Assembly (NCBI GenBank): GCA_009756935.1
Contig: VZDP01000008.1
Span: forward strand, 1 to 57,196
Length of the DNA: 57,196 nt
Direction of reading: 5' to 3'
From: Mesomycoplasma ovipneumoniae
GTDB lineage: Bacteria > Bacillota_I > Bacilli_A > Mycoplasmatales > Metamycoplasmataceae
Each line of letters begins with the position of its first letter. The first letter of the stretch is position 1. Shown in pieces: positions 1 through 11,825 of this stretch. The notes below the pieces were generated by a model that worked only from the letters and a program-made list of their open reading frames with translations, made no database searches and was not told the DNA's origin. The position numbers and the translations under genes were made by a program.

Positions 1-3000
1 TGTTGTTTGTGGACTATTAGACTTAGGCTTTTATCAGATTTTACCCGTGTTGTTGTATTTCCGTCAACAACATTTTTTACTAACGAAAGACTAACGCTGT
101 AGACCTCCGGTGAGATTTGCTTTACTGATTCAATTTCAAAACTAATGTTTGGATCAAGATTATTAAAATAATTACTAAATTGCTCACCTAAAAGAATTTC
201 GAGTTTTTGTTTTAGAGTCTGTAAGTCTTGATTTGAAGTCTGGCTTGAGTCTGAACCTTGACTAGTCGGGGAGTTGTCTTGGAATGGAGTGGCAAAATAA
301 GGACTCTCGTCGAGGGCAGAGAAGGTTGAGACCTCAACGGCAACTGGTCTTAGTTTGCCTTTGAAAAATTCATCTTGATTTACTACAGGTCTTTTTACTT
401 CTGGACGAGGTAGGCCAGGAACTTTGTCGTCAATTCAACGGATATCTGAGTCATTTGGCTTAACTGTTTCTTCTTCTGTTTTTGGTTTTTTCTTGTCATA
501 AATTGAATTAGCAAGAATTTGTAAATGACCAAATTTTTCAGCATCAAGAATTAAGGACTGACTTGAAAGGGGTGCATCTTCAATCATTTGGTCTAAATTA
601 TTTTTTTGTTTTACCTCAGCTTCTGACTGCCCTGAAGTGCGAACAAAAATTGTCTGCGGACTTGATTGAATTACATCATCAACAAATTTACCAGCATTAT
701 CATCAAAGCCAACAACATATTTAATTTTTAGACCAATTATATTGCCTTGATCTTTAGAGGTCGGTCCATCGTCTTGAATTTCAAATTTAATTGAAGGGCG
801 CGCTCCTGAGTCTCGATATTCATTTCAATTATTAGCTAAGGCTGCCTGAGTATAAAAGGCAAAAACTAAATCACTAAGAGTAGCAATTTTACTAAAATCT
901 TTATCTTTAAAAGGAACTTGAGATTTATTGTCAGTATCTAGTGTATTTCAAAAAGCTGGTTGTTTAGCAATTTTAATTGCATCTTGATAATTTTTAAGAA
1001 TTTTGTATGTTAGTTTTTTATCATTTTCTTGTTGTTTTTCTTGGCCAATAATTCTGTCTCAAATTGCAAAAGGTAAGCTTGCTAACTGGTTTTTATCACT
1101 AACAAGTTTATTAGTAATTTCAGCTTTTCAGTCAGTAGTTTGGGTTCCAGAACCTGAACCACCTACAGTTGACTGACTTGTGCTAGAATCTAAACTTGCT
1201 GGTAAAAATAAAGCCATTCCTTGATTTGGACTTGTAATGTCATTAGCAAAATAACCATTAAAATCAAGAAGTTTGAGTCCAAATTTTGTTCCCACAGAGC
1301 CATCTGGATTTTCTTCAGCATCTTGCTGGCTTAGAAAATCTTGGTCGTGCACATAGTTATCAAATTTAGTTTTGATTTTTACTTTTGCTAAATCTGCCAA
1401 AGTTGGATTTAGTGGTAAGTCTTGATAGCCTTCAAATTCAAGACCCATTTGGGTTCCAATATTAACAAGTTTTTTGATTGCCTCTTTAGGTTCTAATGAT
1501 AAAAGATAACGGAAATAAGCAAATAAAGAAGCACGATTTTTAAATGCCGAAGTCGAAACTGAGTAAATATCAGCATTTTTTAAAGCCTGAGCTGAGTCAA
1601 TTGTTGCATTTAAATTGGCTATTTCTTTGTCAGACGGAACTTGTATATTTTGGGCTTGTAGAGTTGAACCTAATTTAAAATCAATATTGTAAGAATTTGG
1701 ATCACTAAAAAGACTAATTAGTTTTTTATAATCTTTTTGGTCGATTAATTGTTTAATTTCGTATTTTGAAAGTAAATAAGACTTTGGAGCACCTTGGACA
1801 AGATCATAAGGATTTTCTTTGGTTGCTCCTAGGGTTTGATTAGTGGATTGAGATGGAAATGGTGAAATATCAGCAGCTAGTTGTTGGGCGGCATCTTGGG
1901 TGCTTTGGGCATCTTTTAAGTCTTTTAGTTGCTGACTAAGTTCAGGATAAAGGCTGCTTAGGGCATCCTCGATTTTTTGATCACGGAAATTATCAAGTTT
2001 AAAACTTACAGTTTTTTCCAAAATAGTCTTAATATTTTGACCTGTGTCGCCAAGAATTGATGATTTTAGCTTAATTTTGATTGGCAGTTCAATAAATAAT
2101 TTTTTTGAAAGTGAGTTTTGACGGATTTTGGCACTGGAAACTAAAAAGTCATAGTCAAGATGCTCGCGTAAATTGTCAAAAAGTAAATCGTACTTACCAA
2201 AAGAAAAAGTTAGGCCGCGAGTTAAACTAGCATCAATTATATCTTTAATTGCACTTGGCTTACTTACTAGTTCTTGGAGCTGTTTATAAAAATTAATTGC
2301 ATCATAACGAAACAAAGAAAATTTATCAACTGGCTTATTAGAGGCTTGTCTTAATGAATCACGCTCAAACAAACTAAGTTGAGAAGGAAGTAAAACTCCA
2401 GTTTGTGGGTCAACTTGAGGCTTATCTGGGTCAATATAATAATCAGAAGCATCAAGCAAATTAACATCGAGTTGAGCGGCTAGGTCTTGGGTATTAGCAA
2501 ATAAAGTAGACTTGTCGCTAGCGACTAAATCAATTGAAGTTAAAAATGACTCATCTTTATGTTTATAGTCAGCTAAAGTAGCTTTTGCCTGAGGCCCGAA
2601 TTCAGTTTTTAAATATAAACGAACCGCAGGAACTTGTTGATTTAGACTTGTAGCTCACTCATTTGGACTTTGCGGATTTTTAACAAAACTAAATACAAAA
2701 GGCTCTTCTAAGTCACCTTTGGCAAAACCAAAGCCTTGGGCTTCAAGACGAATTTTTGCCTTAATTGCCTGAATGTCAAAAAATTTACTTAAATGAGACT
2801 CAAACTCCTCTAATGTCTCAAGTTGATTTAATGTTTTTGCAAAATCATCAGCACGAGTTAGGCTCAAAGGTCTAACAGATGTTGACGAAAAATGAGAAAG
2901 TGGACTTGGAGTCAAATTAGCAAAATTTGAATCAACAATATCGCTAAATTGAGCCAAAGCCGCCTTTGGGGCATCAACTACTGAAAGGTAAATTGACTTA

Positions 3001-3440
3001 GTTGCCGAGCGGGCAACATTTTTGTCTTCAAGAGTTTCTTCCAAATGAAAGGAAAGGAAAAACCGTTGTTGTTCATCTTGGGCTTCAAATTTTTCAATAA
3101 CAACTTTGTATTTGTTTGGTATTGCTAAAACACTACGACCATTGTTAGTTAAAAAATTGAATTTTGATGCAAAGTCGCTAAATTCAGAGTTGCTGGCATT
3201 AAAAGTTTTATCCCCTAAAAGTGCTTGTTTAACAGTTTTATAATCACTTGTAAAATGAGCAACACTTGGCTTAAAACTTACTGAATCAATTAGCCCGAGC
3301 TGACTAACAACACCTTGGGTAGGATTAACTCCGCGGTATCTAGTTTTAGCAGCAAGTCCAGCGACAGTTCCAAAGACCGTCGACATTAGTACAATTGCAG
3401 CGGCACTACCAATTAATATTTTTGCCTTATTCTTTTGCAT
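1..3440 (-). CDS. P135-like cilium adhesin of the P97/P102 family (3' end beyond the window)
   Basis: A single frame stays open from the ATG at 3438-3440 to the left window edge (about 1146 codons), reading TGA at 2655-2657, 1128-1130 and 435-437 as Trp. The start follows a strong GGAGG ribosome site. Residues about 8-30 form one hydrophobic segment (ILIGSAAAIVLMSTV...), a signal anchor; the rest is a large lysine/serine-rich ectodomain. Length, lack of cysteine and position directly behind the P146-like gene match P135 (Mhp683), a P102 paralogue known to bind glycosaminoglycans and cilia and to be cut into surface fragments. The published cleavage sequence TTKF-QE is not seen; the closest is KTKF-DN with F near residue 693 (1362-1364). 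The exact paralogue identity is inferred. Confidence 0.8.
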
Positions 3441-3556
3441 AAAACCCCTCCAGGTTTTTTTAGTATACTTTTTTAATTTAAGTTAGCTATTTAATAACTA
3501 AAGACTTAATTTAAATATATTAATATTTATTATTAACAATGTTAATTAATTATTGA

Positions 3557-6500
3557 TTATTTAAAATATTGATCAATAAAGGCTTTACGGATTTCAAGAC
3601 GAGCTTTGTCATCTTTGGCCATTTTTTCACCTTTAAAGACTGCAAGAGCTTTAAATGTTATTCCTTCACGATCTTTGCCTGAAGAATCAAGCCCACTTAT
3701 TATTCGATCACCGATTTGGGAATAATCAATTCCACGACCAAACATTACACCAATTGGGGTATCAGGATTAATATTCTGTTTAGCGTCTTTATAAATTGAC
3801 TGTAGTTGACTTGTTCAAACATATGGCTCTTGATTTGGCTCTCTTTGGGCAATTAAACTAAATGTAACGGATGATTTATCAATACGAACTTCTAAAATTC
3901 AAGTTTTATTTAGGAATGACTCAAGTGAAACATTTTGACTTGGTCTTGTGTGATTAAATCAAATACCATCTTGATAAATTTGACCTTGACCGTTGGTGGA
4001 AGAGGTAGTACCACTCTGAGGTATGAATTTTTTAAAGATTTCATTTACATCTTCAGGTTTAACGGTTGGAGATTGTTCGGTTCCTGTAGCGGCTACGCCA
4101 CCAGTTCCAGTTGAACTACCAGTGTCATACAATTTCTTAGACTCAGTGATTTCTTGAGTGTCACCTAGATCAAAATTTTCAGCTGTTTGCTTTGTATAAT
4201 CATAAAGTTTAGATGAATCTTTTGTGCTTAATGGATCAGAATCACGGAAAACAACTAATCCTTTTGTTTGTCAATCATGTTCAGTTGTTGATATTTGATT
4301 TTTATCAATTGCTAAAGAACGGGCTTTTTCAATTCTTCAACCAAGATTTAGTGTTTGTGAAGGTGCGTTTTTTTCTAGACTATACTCACTAGTTCTAAAT
4401 AGTTCAAGATAACTTGCTCCAAAAGAACCATTTTGTGCTTCTGGGGCAGTTGATAATAATTTATATGACTGATCTACTAGTTTATCTGTTTTTACAAGAT
4501 TGTCTTCAGGTTTGAAAACAAAATACATTACACCTTCTTGCAGAGTTGATTTTTCAACCTGGCGACCACGTGTTTTAATGAATTTTTTGGTGTTACCGTC
4601 AAATTCATAATCGGAACCTTGGTTATCATACTCATAAACAAGCGGTTGCTTAATTGTTAGACCTTTTCCGTCTTGGGCTCTTTGGTTGTAAAATCCATTG
4701 TCTTGAAGTAATTTATCAAGCTGACTATTGTCAGTAAAATTATTTACTTTATATTCAAATGATCTATTTGCTGAACTAATATTAGTTAAAATTGAATTTG
4801 ACTGATCTTCATGGGCATGAAAATCAAGACCAGAACTTCCGTCAATAAAGACATCTGGACCATAAGCAAGTGATGTTTTAAGAGCAGTATTATTTTTATT
4901 AACACCAACAAGTCCGAATGTTGATGAAGCTATTGTGTCATTATCACTATCAAGAACTTCAAAAACAAAGTTATATGAACGTTTTTTCTCATCATATTGA
5001 CTTGATATTGCTAATTTTTGCCCTTGAGCTTTATTAAATTTTTCAAACTTATCAAGATAATTAATTAAATAATCACCAAAAGCAAATGTTTGTTCTTTTT
5101 CTGGAGCTGGAGTTGCTGGATCTTGGAAAGCTGTTGCTGTAGTTACTACTGAAGATGAAGAAGTTGATGCAGCTGAACTAGAACTTGAACTTGAACTTGA
5201 GCTAGAAGATGAACTTGATGTTGAAGATGAAGCTGAGCTTGAGCTAGAAGAATCACCTGAAGTTGTGCCAGAAGTTGAACCTGATGCACCTGAATCTGCT
5301 GGAGCACCTGGAGTTGCAGCTGTACCTGAACCTGGGTTAGCCGGAGCTGGTGGTGTCGGAGTAGCAGGAGCTGGTGCTGGTGTAGCTGGTGCTGGAGCAG
5401 CTTCAACTTTAGGTTTTTGCAAACTCATTTCGTTGGTAATTGGATTTAGTGCTGTTTTTAAATAAGCTTTGGCATTAGTTTTTTCAGTATCTGAAATACT
5501 AAATCATGAGTCAAGCTTTGCAGTTTTGAAAATAGCATCAAGATCACTTTGGAATAAGAGATAAGGAAGTGAATTATTTAGTGTTCCTTGGTGGTTATTA
5601 CCAACTAACTTTTCAAGTTCATTTTGAACTTTTGATCCTGCTGTGTTAATTGTGATTGGAAATGTTCAACCAGTAAATCTAAATGAAGAATGATTTTTTT
5701 CTGGAACACTAGGGGTTACAGGAATAGCAACATTTACCGCTTTAGACTCAGTACTTTGATCTTCAGGTACAATATCTTTAGAAACATCTAAAAATGGAAC
5801 ATTTTCAGGTCTAACTTCTAATTTGAAATTAGAATCAGCTTCAAAATTAACATTAAGTTTTAAAGTTTTATCTGTGCTTTTCTCATCTTGTTTTTGATCT
5901 AATGAAAAATCAAAATTATAATCATCAACTTTAAGATTATCTTTAGTTTCAAATCAAAAATCTAATTGATCTGGGGTAACTAAAGCAGATATACCTTCAG
6001 ACTGAGTAGTTGGCAATTGATAATTATAAATTTCAAAATAAGGGGCGTAAAATTCTTTATCTTTTTTAGCAATTTCCTCAGCAGTTTCTACAGCAGGCTG
6101 TTGTGTCTCTTGAACCTGAGACTCTTGTTGTTGTTGTTGTTGTTGTTGTTGCTGTTGTTGCATTTCCATTTGTTGTTGTTGTTGAGGTTCGGTAGATGAA
6201 ACTGCAGCAACGCTTGCTTGAACAGCAGTACCAGCTTCTTGGGTTGAAGAAGTTGAATCTGTTTTGACATCAATATTATATTCATCTTTTAAATATTGTT
6301 TAATTGCATCCTTTGAACTCTGTTCTCCTTTTGAAGCAAGTTCATTTAATTTTTTTGCAAATTCACTTTGAGTTTCTTCTCCAGAAGTTCCAGGTTGTGC
6401 TGGCATTTGTCCAGTAGGCATAGCACCTGTACCCGAAGACTCACCCATGATTGCTTTCTTAATTGAGTCAGGTTTTGATAAATACTCTTCAAAAACTTTA

Positions 6501-7873
6501 GCCACTTTTGAGTCTGCAGCTGAACTTCTGGTTTGATAATCTGAAATTAATTTAGCAATACTTTGATTAGGATTTTTTCTAAAATATTCCGCAACTTGTG
6601 GTTTTAGACTAATATATTTATTTTGATTTTTATTTATTTTTGCAAATATTTTATCTTTAATTGACTCAACTGAACTAAGACCAGTAATTTCTAGTCCAAT
6701 TAATTTTTCTTTGTTAGATTTATCCAATAATTTTAGTCAAATTTTTGCAGTACCTTTTGCATCGTCAATATCAATTTTAACTAGTGATTTTTCAGAAGTA
6801 ACTGGTAATAAAGTATACTCATTTGGAATTAGACTCTGTAATCCAGAAGCGGCAATTAATTCAAGTCCACCAAATGATTCTAAAGTTTGTTTAAGAGCAA
6901 GTTCAAGATTAGGATTTGTTGGTTTTAATTTAGAAACTAAAGGAACTTCAGGAGCTTTAGGGGCTGCATCAACTTTGGGGGTTTCAGGTGCACCAGCACC
7001 TTCACCATTTTGGGTTCCAGCTCCTGCGCCGTTTGAAGCAGTGTTACCATTTGTTCCTCCAGTTGCTCCGGTTGATGCTCCATCTGTTCCGCCTGCGGCT
7101 GTTCCTCCGCCAGTTCCCGCACCTGATCCTTGACCATTTCCACCTGATCCTGATCCTGTTGATCCAGTTTCTTGAAACTGAGTTGCCACTCCAGCAGCAA
7201 CGCTAACTGGAGTTTTAGTTGCAGCATCAAAAATTTCAGGAGAAATCTTACGAAGATTGGTTAGTAATTGATCTTGAAATTTAAGGGCAAAAGCTGAAGG
7301 AAAAATTGAATCTGAAGCAAACTTTTTAGTTAGTTGAGATTTATCAAGATTATATTTTGAAGACTCAGCAATGAAATTTTCAAGAAAATCTTCTTTGGCA
7401 ATTGCACTAAATCCTGAAAGATTTGCACTAAAAGCACGACTTGCTACTTCTTTTTTTGTTTTTTTATCAAAAACAAAAACAGTTAAGTTCTTAATTGAAT
7501 TTGACTCAACCTTTGTTTCTTCAGTTACTTGAATATCGAAAAATAAATTAGAAAATTTGTTATCGACTTTTGAAAAATCAACTGCTTGACTTAATTTAAA
7601 GGCATATAATTTATCGTTGTGTAATTTAAATGCCTGTGAAGCTGAAATTTTGCTTCATTCGGGTTTTAGACTAAAATTGCTGATGGCGGCAACCAAATCA
7701 GCATCGTTTATTGGCGGGTTTAATTTCGTTTCGGACTTGTCATTATCAAATTGTGAAAGGTAAGACGAGCTAAGAGCTGATCGTTGCAGACCAATACCAA
7801 CTCCGGCTGTAATTCCGATGAAACTAAGTCCCGCTAAAACTATTAATACTTTGTTGCGAATTTCTTTTTTCAT
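3557..7873 (-). CDS. P146-like multifunctional cilium adhesin (P97/P102 family)
   Basis: An uninterrupted frame of 1438 codons from ATG 7871-7873 to TAA 3557-3559, with internal TGA read as Trp. Residues about 8-30 form a signal-anchor helix (VLIVLAGLSFIGITAGVGIG). The middle is low complexity: a Gly/Ala/Asn linker near 7020-7150, a poly-Gln block (residues about 561-583), a Pro/Ala block and a poly-Ser block (about 870-908). These features match P146 (Mhp684/LppS type), whose serine repeat is used for strain typing in M. hyopneumoniae and which binds cilia after endoproteolysis. Just after the poly-Ser block lies T-A-F-Q-D-P (F codon 5126-5128, residue 916), fitting the S/T-X-F-X-D/E cleavage rule of this family. 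It is upstream of the P135-like gene with a 116-bp gap, probably one transcript. Confidence 0.85.
5150..5261 (-). repeat. Poly-serine coding tract in the P146-like gene
   Basis: About 38 codons, almost all Ser, encoded by mixed TCA/AGT/AGC/TCT codons (seen in the plus strand as tga/act/gct/aga triplets), broken by a few Ala and Thr. It lies between a Pro/Ala/Gly-rich linker and the candidate TAF-QD cleavage site. In M. hyopneumoniae this tract varies in length between strains. Confidence 0.85.
6125..6190 (-). repeat. Poly-glutamine coding tract in the P146-like gene
   Basis: A run of CAA codons (plus strand ttg triplets) coding for about 18 Gln, interrupted by Met-Glu-Met. The nearly pure trinucleotide run is prone to slipped-strand length change in steps of one residue without frame loss. 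Confidence 0.85.
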
Positions 7874-7883
7874 AATGTAAAAA

Positions 7884-7889
7884 ATTATA
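7884..7889 (-). promoter_or_regulatory. -10 box of the P146-like adhesin gene
   Basis: On the minus strand TATAAT lies only 10 nt before the ATG (7871-7873), preceded by GG. A normal start point 6-7 nt downstream gives a nearly leaderless mRNA; no ribosome-binding site is visible. Confidence 0.55.
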
Positions 7890-7934
7890 CCAAAAAAAAT
7901 TAATTTTTTTTATTTTTGAAATACTTAATTATCC

Positions 7935-7950
7935 TTTTTTTTTTTTTTTT
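7935..7950. repeat. 16-nt homopolymer T/A tract upstream of the adhesin promoter
   Basis: Sixteen T on the plus strand (poly-A on the adhesin's coding strand), about 45-60 bp upstream of its -10 box. Tracts of this length are slippage-prone, and one near a surface-gene promoter could alter its strength. Confidence 0.6.
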
Positions 7951-8105
7951 GCAGGTTGTTTGAATTTCCAAATATATTATAAATTATTTTTTTGACTAAC
8001 GAATGATTTTCTCCTATTTTTTTAAACTATAATTTTCATAAATAGTAAAATTATACCAAAAAGAAAATTATTTTTTCCTTTTTATTCAAAAATATGCTAA
8101 AATTA

Positions 8106-8166
8106 AGGCATTTTCTGCGCCCGTAGTAAGACTAGTGTCAAGTCTAACCAAGCCAAAAACCGCCCT
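8106..8166. other. GC-rich island in the adhesin/secA intergenic region, possible small RNA or leader
   Basis: About 60 bp with roughly half G+C inside a 390-bp divergent intergenic region that is otherwise very AT-rich. It contains AGACT (8129-8133) and AGTCT (8141-8145), able to form a stem with loop AGTGTCA, plus flanking GGC/GCC segments. On the plus strand a TGCTAAAAT extended -10-like sequence lies just upstream (8094-8102). No open frame and no match to SRP RNA, tmRNA or tRNA patterns I know. Function unknown. Confidence 0.4.
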
Positions 8167-8212
8167 AATAAATAAAATAAAAATAAATTATATATTATAT
8201 TAAAAAATGTGG

Positions 8213-8218
8213 TATAAT
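8213..8218 (+). promoter_or_regulatory. -10 box of secA
   Basis: TATAAT in the context GTGGTATAATTTTT, about 47 nt before the secA ATG. A strong purine-rich ribosome site AAGGGGGAAA follows at 8247-8256. Confidence 0.6.
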
Positions 8219-8264
8219 TTTTAGCGAAAGAATGAGTTAATAAATTAAGGGGGAAACTAATCTA

Positions 8265-11243
8265 ATGAAAAAGGTTATCAATTTTTTTAAAACTTCTTCA
8301 GAACTACGGCTTGCATACCGGCTCTTAAAGCAGATAAACCAAAAGCGCGGTTATTATGGTTCAATGACCGATCAGGATCTTGCAAATCAGACAAATGTTC
8401 TCAAAAAGCGGCTCGCAAATGGTGAAAAACTCAAAGATATTAGAGTTGATGCTTTTGCCGTGGCCCGCGAGGCGACAAAAAGAATCCTTGGAAAAACGCC
8501 ATATGATGTCCAAATTCTTGGTGGACTAATTCTTGACATGGGTTCGGTTGCTGAGATGAAAACTGGAGAAGGTAAAACAATTGCCTCAATTGCGCCAGTT
8601 TATCTTAATGCACTTTCAGGCCAAGGAGTTATTGTCTCAACTGTAAATGAATATCTATCTGAGCGGGACGCTGAAGATAATGGTAAAGTTTATAATTTTT
8701 TAGGTCTTTCTGTTGGAATTAACAAAGCCCAAATGGATCCTGAAACTAAAAGAATGATGTACGGGGCTGACATTACCTATTCAGTTCATTCAGAATTAGG
8801 ATTTGACTATTTGCGTGATAACATGGTCTATAGTGCTGCTGAAAAAGTTCAAAGAGGACTAAATTTTTGCCTTATTGATGAAATTGATTCAATTTTAATT
8901 GACGAGGCTAAAACTCCTTTGATTATTAGTGGTGGAAAATCCAACCTTCCAGCGCAATATTTATCTGCCAACCAATTTGTAAATACACTTGTAAATGAAG
9001 ATTTTTATATCGACCAAGAAACAAAAGGTATTAAATTGAATGACAAAGGTATTGACAAAGCTAATGCTTTTTTTGGTTTGCGCAATCTTTATGAAATTGA
9101 AAACTCTGAGCTTGTTCACCGAATTCAAAATGCCTTGCGTGCAAATAAAGTAATGAAAAAAGACGTTGAGTATATTGTCCAAGACGGTAAAATCGAGCTT
9201 GTTGACCAATTTACCGGGCGAATTATGGCCGGAAGATCTTATTCTGAAGGTCTCCAGCAAGCCCTTCAAGCAAAAGAAGGAATCGAAATTGAACCTGAGA
9301 CAAAAACTTTGGCAACAATTACTTACCAAAACTTTTTTCGTCTTTTTAAAAAACTCTCAGGAATGACCGGAACTGCTAAAACTGAAGAGCAAGAATTCAT
9401 CGATGTTTACAATATGCGTGTCAATGTTATTCCAACAAATAAACCACTGGCCCGCCGCGACGAAAAAGATGAAATTTTTGCCACAATTGAGCAAAAAAAT
9501 AAAGCAATTATTGCCGAGGTCCAAAGAGTTCATAAAACTGGCCAGCCAATACTAATTGGAACTTCCCAAGTTGTTGACTCAGAGACTCTCTCAGAAATGC
9601 TCAACCAAAAAGGGCTATTTCACACAGTTTTAAATGCAAAACAAAACCAACTTGAGGCTGAAATTATCGCAAAAGCAGGCCGTAAAAATGCAATAACAAT
9701 CGCAACAAATATGGCCGGGCGGGGAACAGATATTATTCTTGAACCTGGAGTTATTGACCTTGGCGGACTTTATATTTTAGGGACAGACAAGGCTGAATCA
9801 AGAAGAATTGACAACCAACTTCGTGGTCGGGCAGGTCGCCAAGGTGATATTGGTGTCTCAAGATTTTTTATTTCCCTTCAAGACCAGTTATTGCGCCGTT
9901 TTTCCAATTTTGAACAAATTTTTGACACCTACGGCCTAACTGCTGGGGCAATCAAAGGAAAATATATTCACTCAGTTTTACTAGCAGCCCAGAAAAAAAT
10001 TGAAGGCTTTAACTTTGACATGCGAAAAACCGTGCTGAGCTATGATGATGTTATTCGCCAGCAACGTGATTTAATTTATACTCAACGTGATATTTTGCTC
10101 CAAATTGACAATTTTGATCACTATATTAAAAAAATGATCATTAGAACTGTTGAAGTTATTTTAGGTTATGACTTTATTTTGCTACCAAACCAAGAAATTC
10201 ACTATAAAAATTTAGTTGATTTTCTCAACGACAACCTTTCAAGAATAACTCGCTATGATTTTGGCCAGAGCGGACTTGAAAAATACCCTTTTGAAGAACT
10301 TAGCAACTTTTTAGTCCAAGAACTAAATAAAATTTATTTTGAAACTCTCCAGCCGACTCTAAAAGAAAATATTGGCCAAAACTATTTTGACTCCGAGCGG
10401 CACATAATTTTATCTGTCCTTGATAATCAATGGCAAAATCATATTGACACAATTGACAAACTGCGCTCTTCGGCAAATTTAGTCCAGTATTCCCAAAAAA
10501 ATCCTTACCAAATTTTTACCGAACAGGCTACTTCTAAATTTAACATTTTAATTTCTGAGTCAGCTTATCAGGCAATTGTTGGCCTTTTTAATAATTCTAA
10601 TGCCGAAAAAATCGAATATGTCCAGGCCATTCTTTCTGATGGTAGTGCAATTTCTTATCCATCTGACACGCCAGATCACATCGTTGCCCAGCTAATTGCA
10701 ACTAATGAAGACCGAATTGCTTATGCAAAACAAATTGAAAAAGAATCCCAGCCTGAATTTATTTACGAACAACTCAAAAATAACAACATTCAAAGACTCG
10801 ATGCTAGCGGTGGATTTGAACTTTGACAAATTGCAAACAATAAACTTGTTAATCTCAAAGAAGAAATGCCCCTTGACGAAAAACGCAATATTTTGCTAAG
10901 AATGAACCAAGAACAACTTGAACTTCTGGGCCAAAAAGAACTCAAAATTGACTCTGGAATGCCGGGAGCTGAGCCTAACCAAAATGCTGAGAGCTTTTTT
11001 GAGGCAAGTCAGCAAAACCAAAATAACCAAAACAACCAAAATAAACAAGACGACTTTTTACCTTCAAACTTCTTTTTCGATGTAAAAGACGATCCTGATG
11101 CCATCATGAAAATGTTAGAACTTGACAGACAAAAAGAAATGGCCAAAGCTGAGCAGAGTACCCAACAAGAGTCAGAAAATTTGGAAAATACAGAAAAACC
11201 CAGACCAGATCAGGCTTCTGACTTGCAAAATTCAAGCGACTAA
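8265..11243 (+). CDS. secA: Preprotein translocase ATPase SecA
   Basis: 992 aa from ATG 8265 to TAA 11241-11243, reading one TGA (10825-10827) as Trp. SecA is the ATPase motor that pushes preproteins through SecYEG. Visible motifs: Walker A MKTGEGKT (about residues 97-104), DEID Walker B near 205, FTGR and TITYQNFFR of the preprotein region, MAGRGTDI, and GRAGRQGD near 521-528, followed by the helical scaffold (SYDDVIRQQRD). The tail after about residue 860 is a Gln/Asn/Glu-rich disordered extension. The cysteine/histidine zinc motif that closes many SecA proteins is absent, as is usual in mollicutes lacking SecB. It is divergent from the adhesin genes, which depend on this machinery. Confidence 0.97.
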
Positions 11244-11336
11244 AGGACCCCCCTAAAATTAAAGAAAAACTTTAAAATGCAAAGAAAATAAGAAAACTTG
11301 CTTGTTTTTACTTTTTTCTTTGTTTTTCACTAAAAG

Positions 11337-11825
11337 ATGCTAAAATTGGCAGAGAGGATAAGTCAAAGGATGCTAAAAAATACTAATGTTTTGCTTTTAT
11401 TGGCGAAAATTAGCTACTTTTTGTCACTTTTAGGTTTTGTCCTTTCTGTTGTAGAAAATTTTTTCTACTTTTGGTTCTTTCAAAACTTCACCTTTGCGAT
11501 TTTTGTAGGCCTTAGTGGTCTTGCTAGTTTTTTGTTTTTTTTGTTGCTTTTTTTGTTGTTTTTGCCAAAAATTAATCCAATTTATTGAAAAAATAGTTTA
11601 TTTAATGACAAAAGATTCCAGAAAGATTTGTGCAATTTTTCGCAGAAAAAAGGTAAACCCTTTTTAATTGCAGTTTCTTTGGCTTTTTCATTTTTAATTA
11701 TTTTCAATTTGGTTAATTTATTGTTGTACGGGATTATTTATTATAGTTTTTCGTTGGTTTTTGGTTCTTGCTTTAGTCTTTTTTGGATTAAGTTTCGAAT
11801 TTGCGCAAAATGTTATGCTGTTTAG
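11337..11825 (+). CDS. Small hypothetical membrane protein, 4 TM
   Basis: 162 aa if ATG 11337 is used, with one internal TGA (11586-11588) read as Trp and a TAG stop at 11823-11825. ATG 11370, preceded by GAGAGG at 11352-11357, is an equally good start (151 aa). Two pairs of hydrophobic helices (LLLLAKISYFLSLLGFVLSV; VGLSGLASFLFFLLLFLLFL; then LIAVSLAFSFLIIFNLVNLL and a final segment) are joined by a short Lys-rich loop. I recognise no family. It follows secA by about 90 bp, and its last ~26 codons lie in a tandem duplication that extends to the deoD promoter. Confidence 0.6.

Noticed and set aside
1128..3440. The exact TTKF-QE cleavage sequence of P135
   Set aside because: Not present in the visible part; only TKF-DN and TKF-GL are seen, so no site is claimed as a feature.
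5146..5465. Open frames on both strands across the poly-Ser/Pro-Ala tract, including a Pro/Gly/Ala-rich plus-strand frame
   Set aside because: They are shadows of the biased codons of the adhesin gene, with no ribosome site or family resemblance.
6017..6285. Leu-rich plus-strand and Asn-rich minus-strand frames over the poly-Gln tract
   Set aside because: They are caused by the CAA repeat read in other frames.
8106..8166. GC-rich island as SRP RNA, tmRNA or a tRNA remnant
   Set aside because: No SRP helix-8 sequence, no T-arm (TTCGA) and no CCA end can be found.
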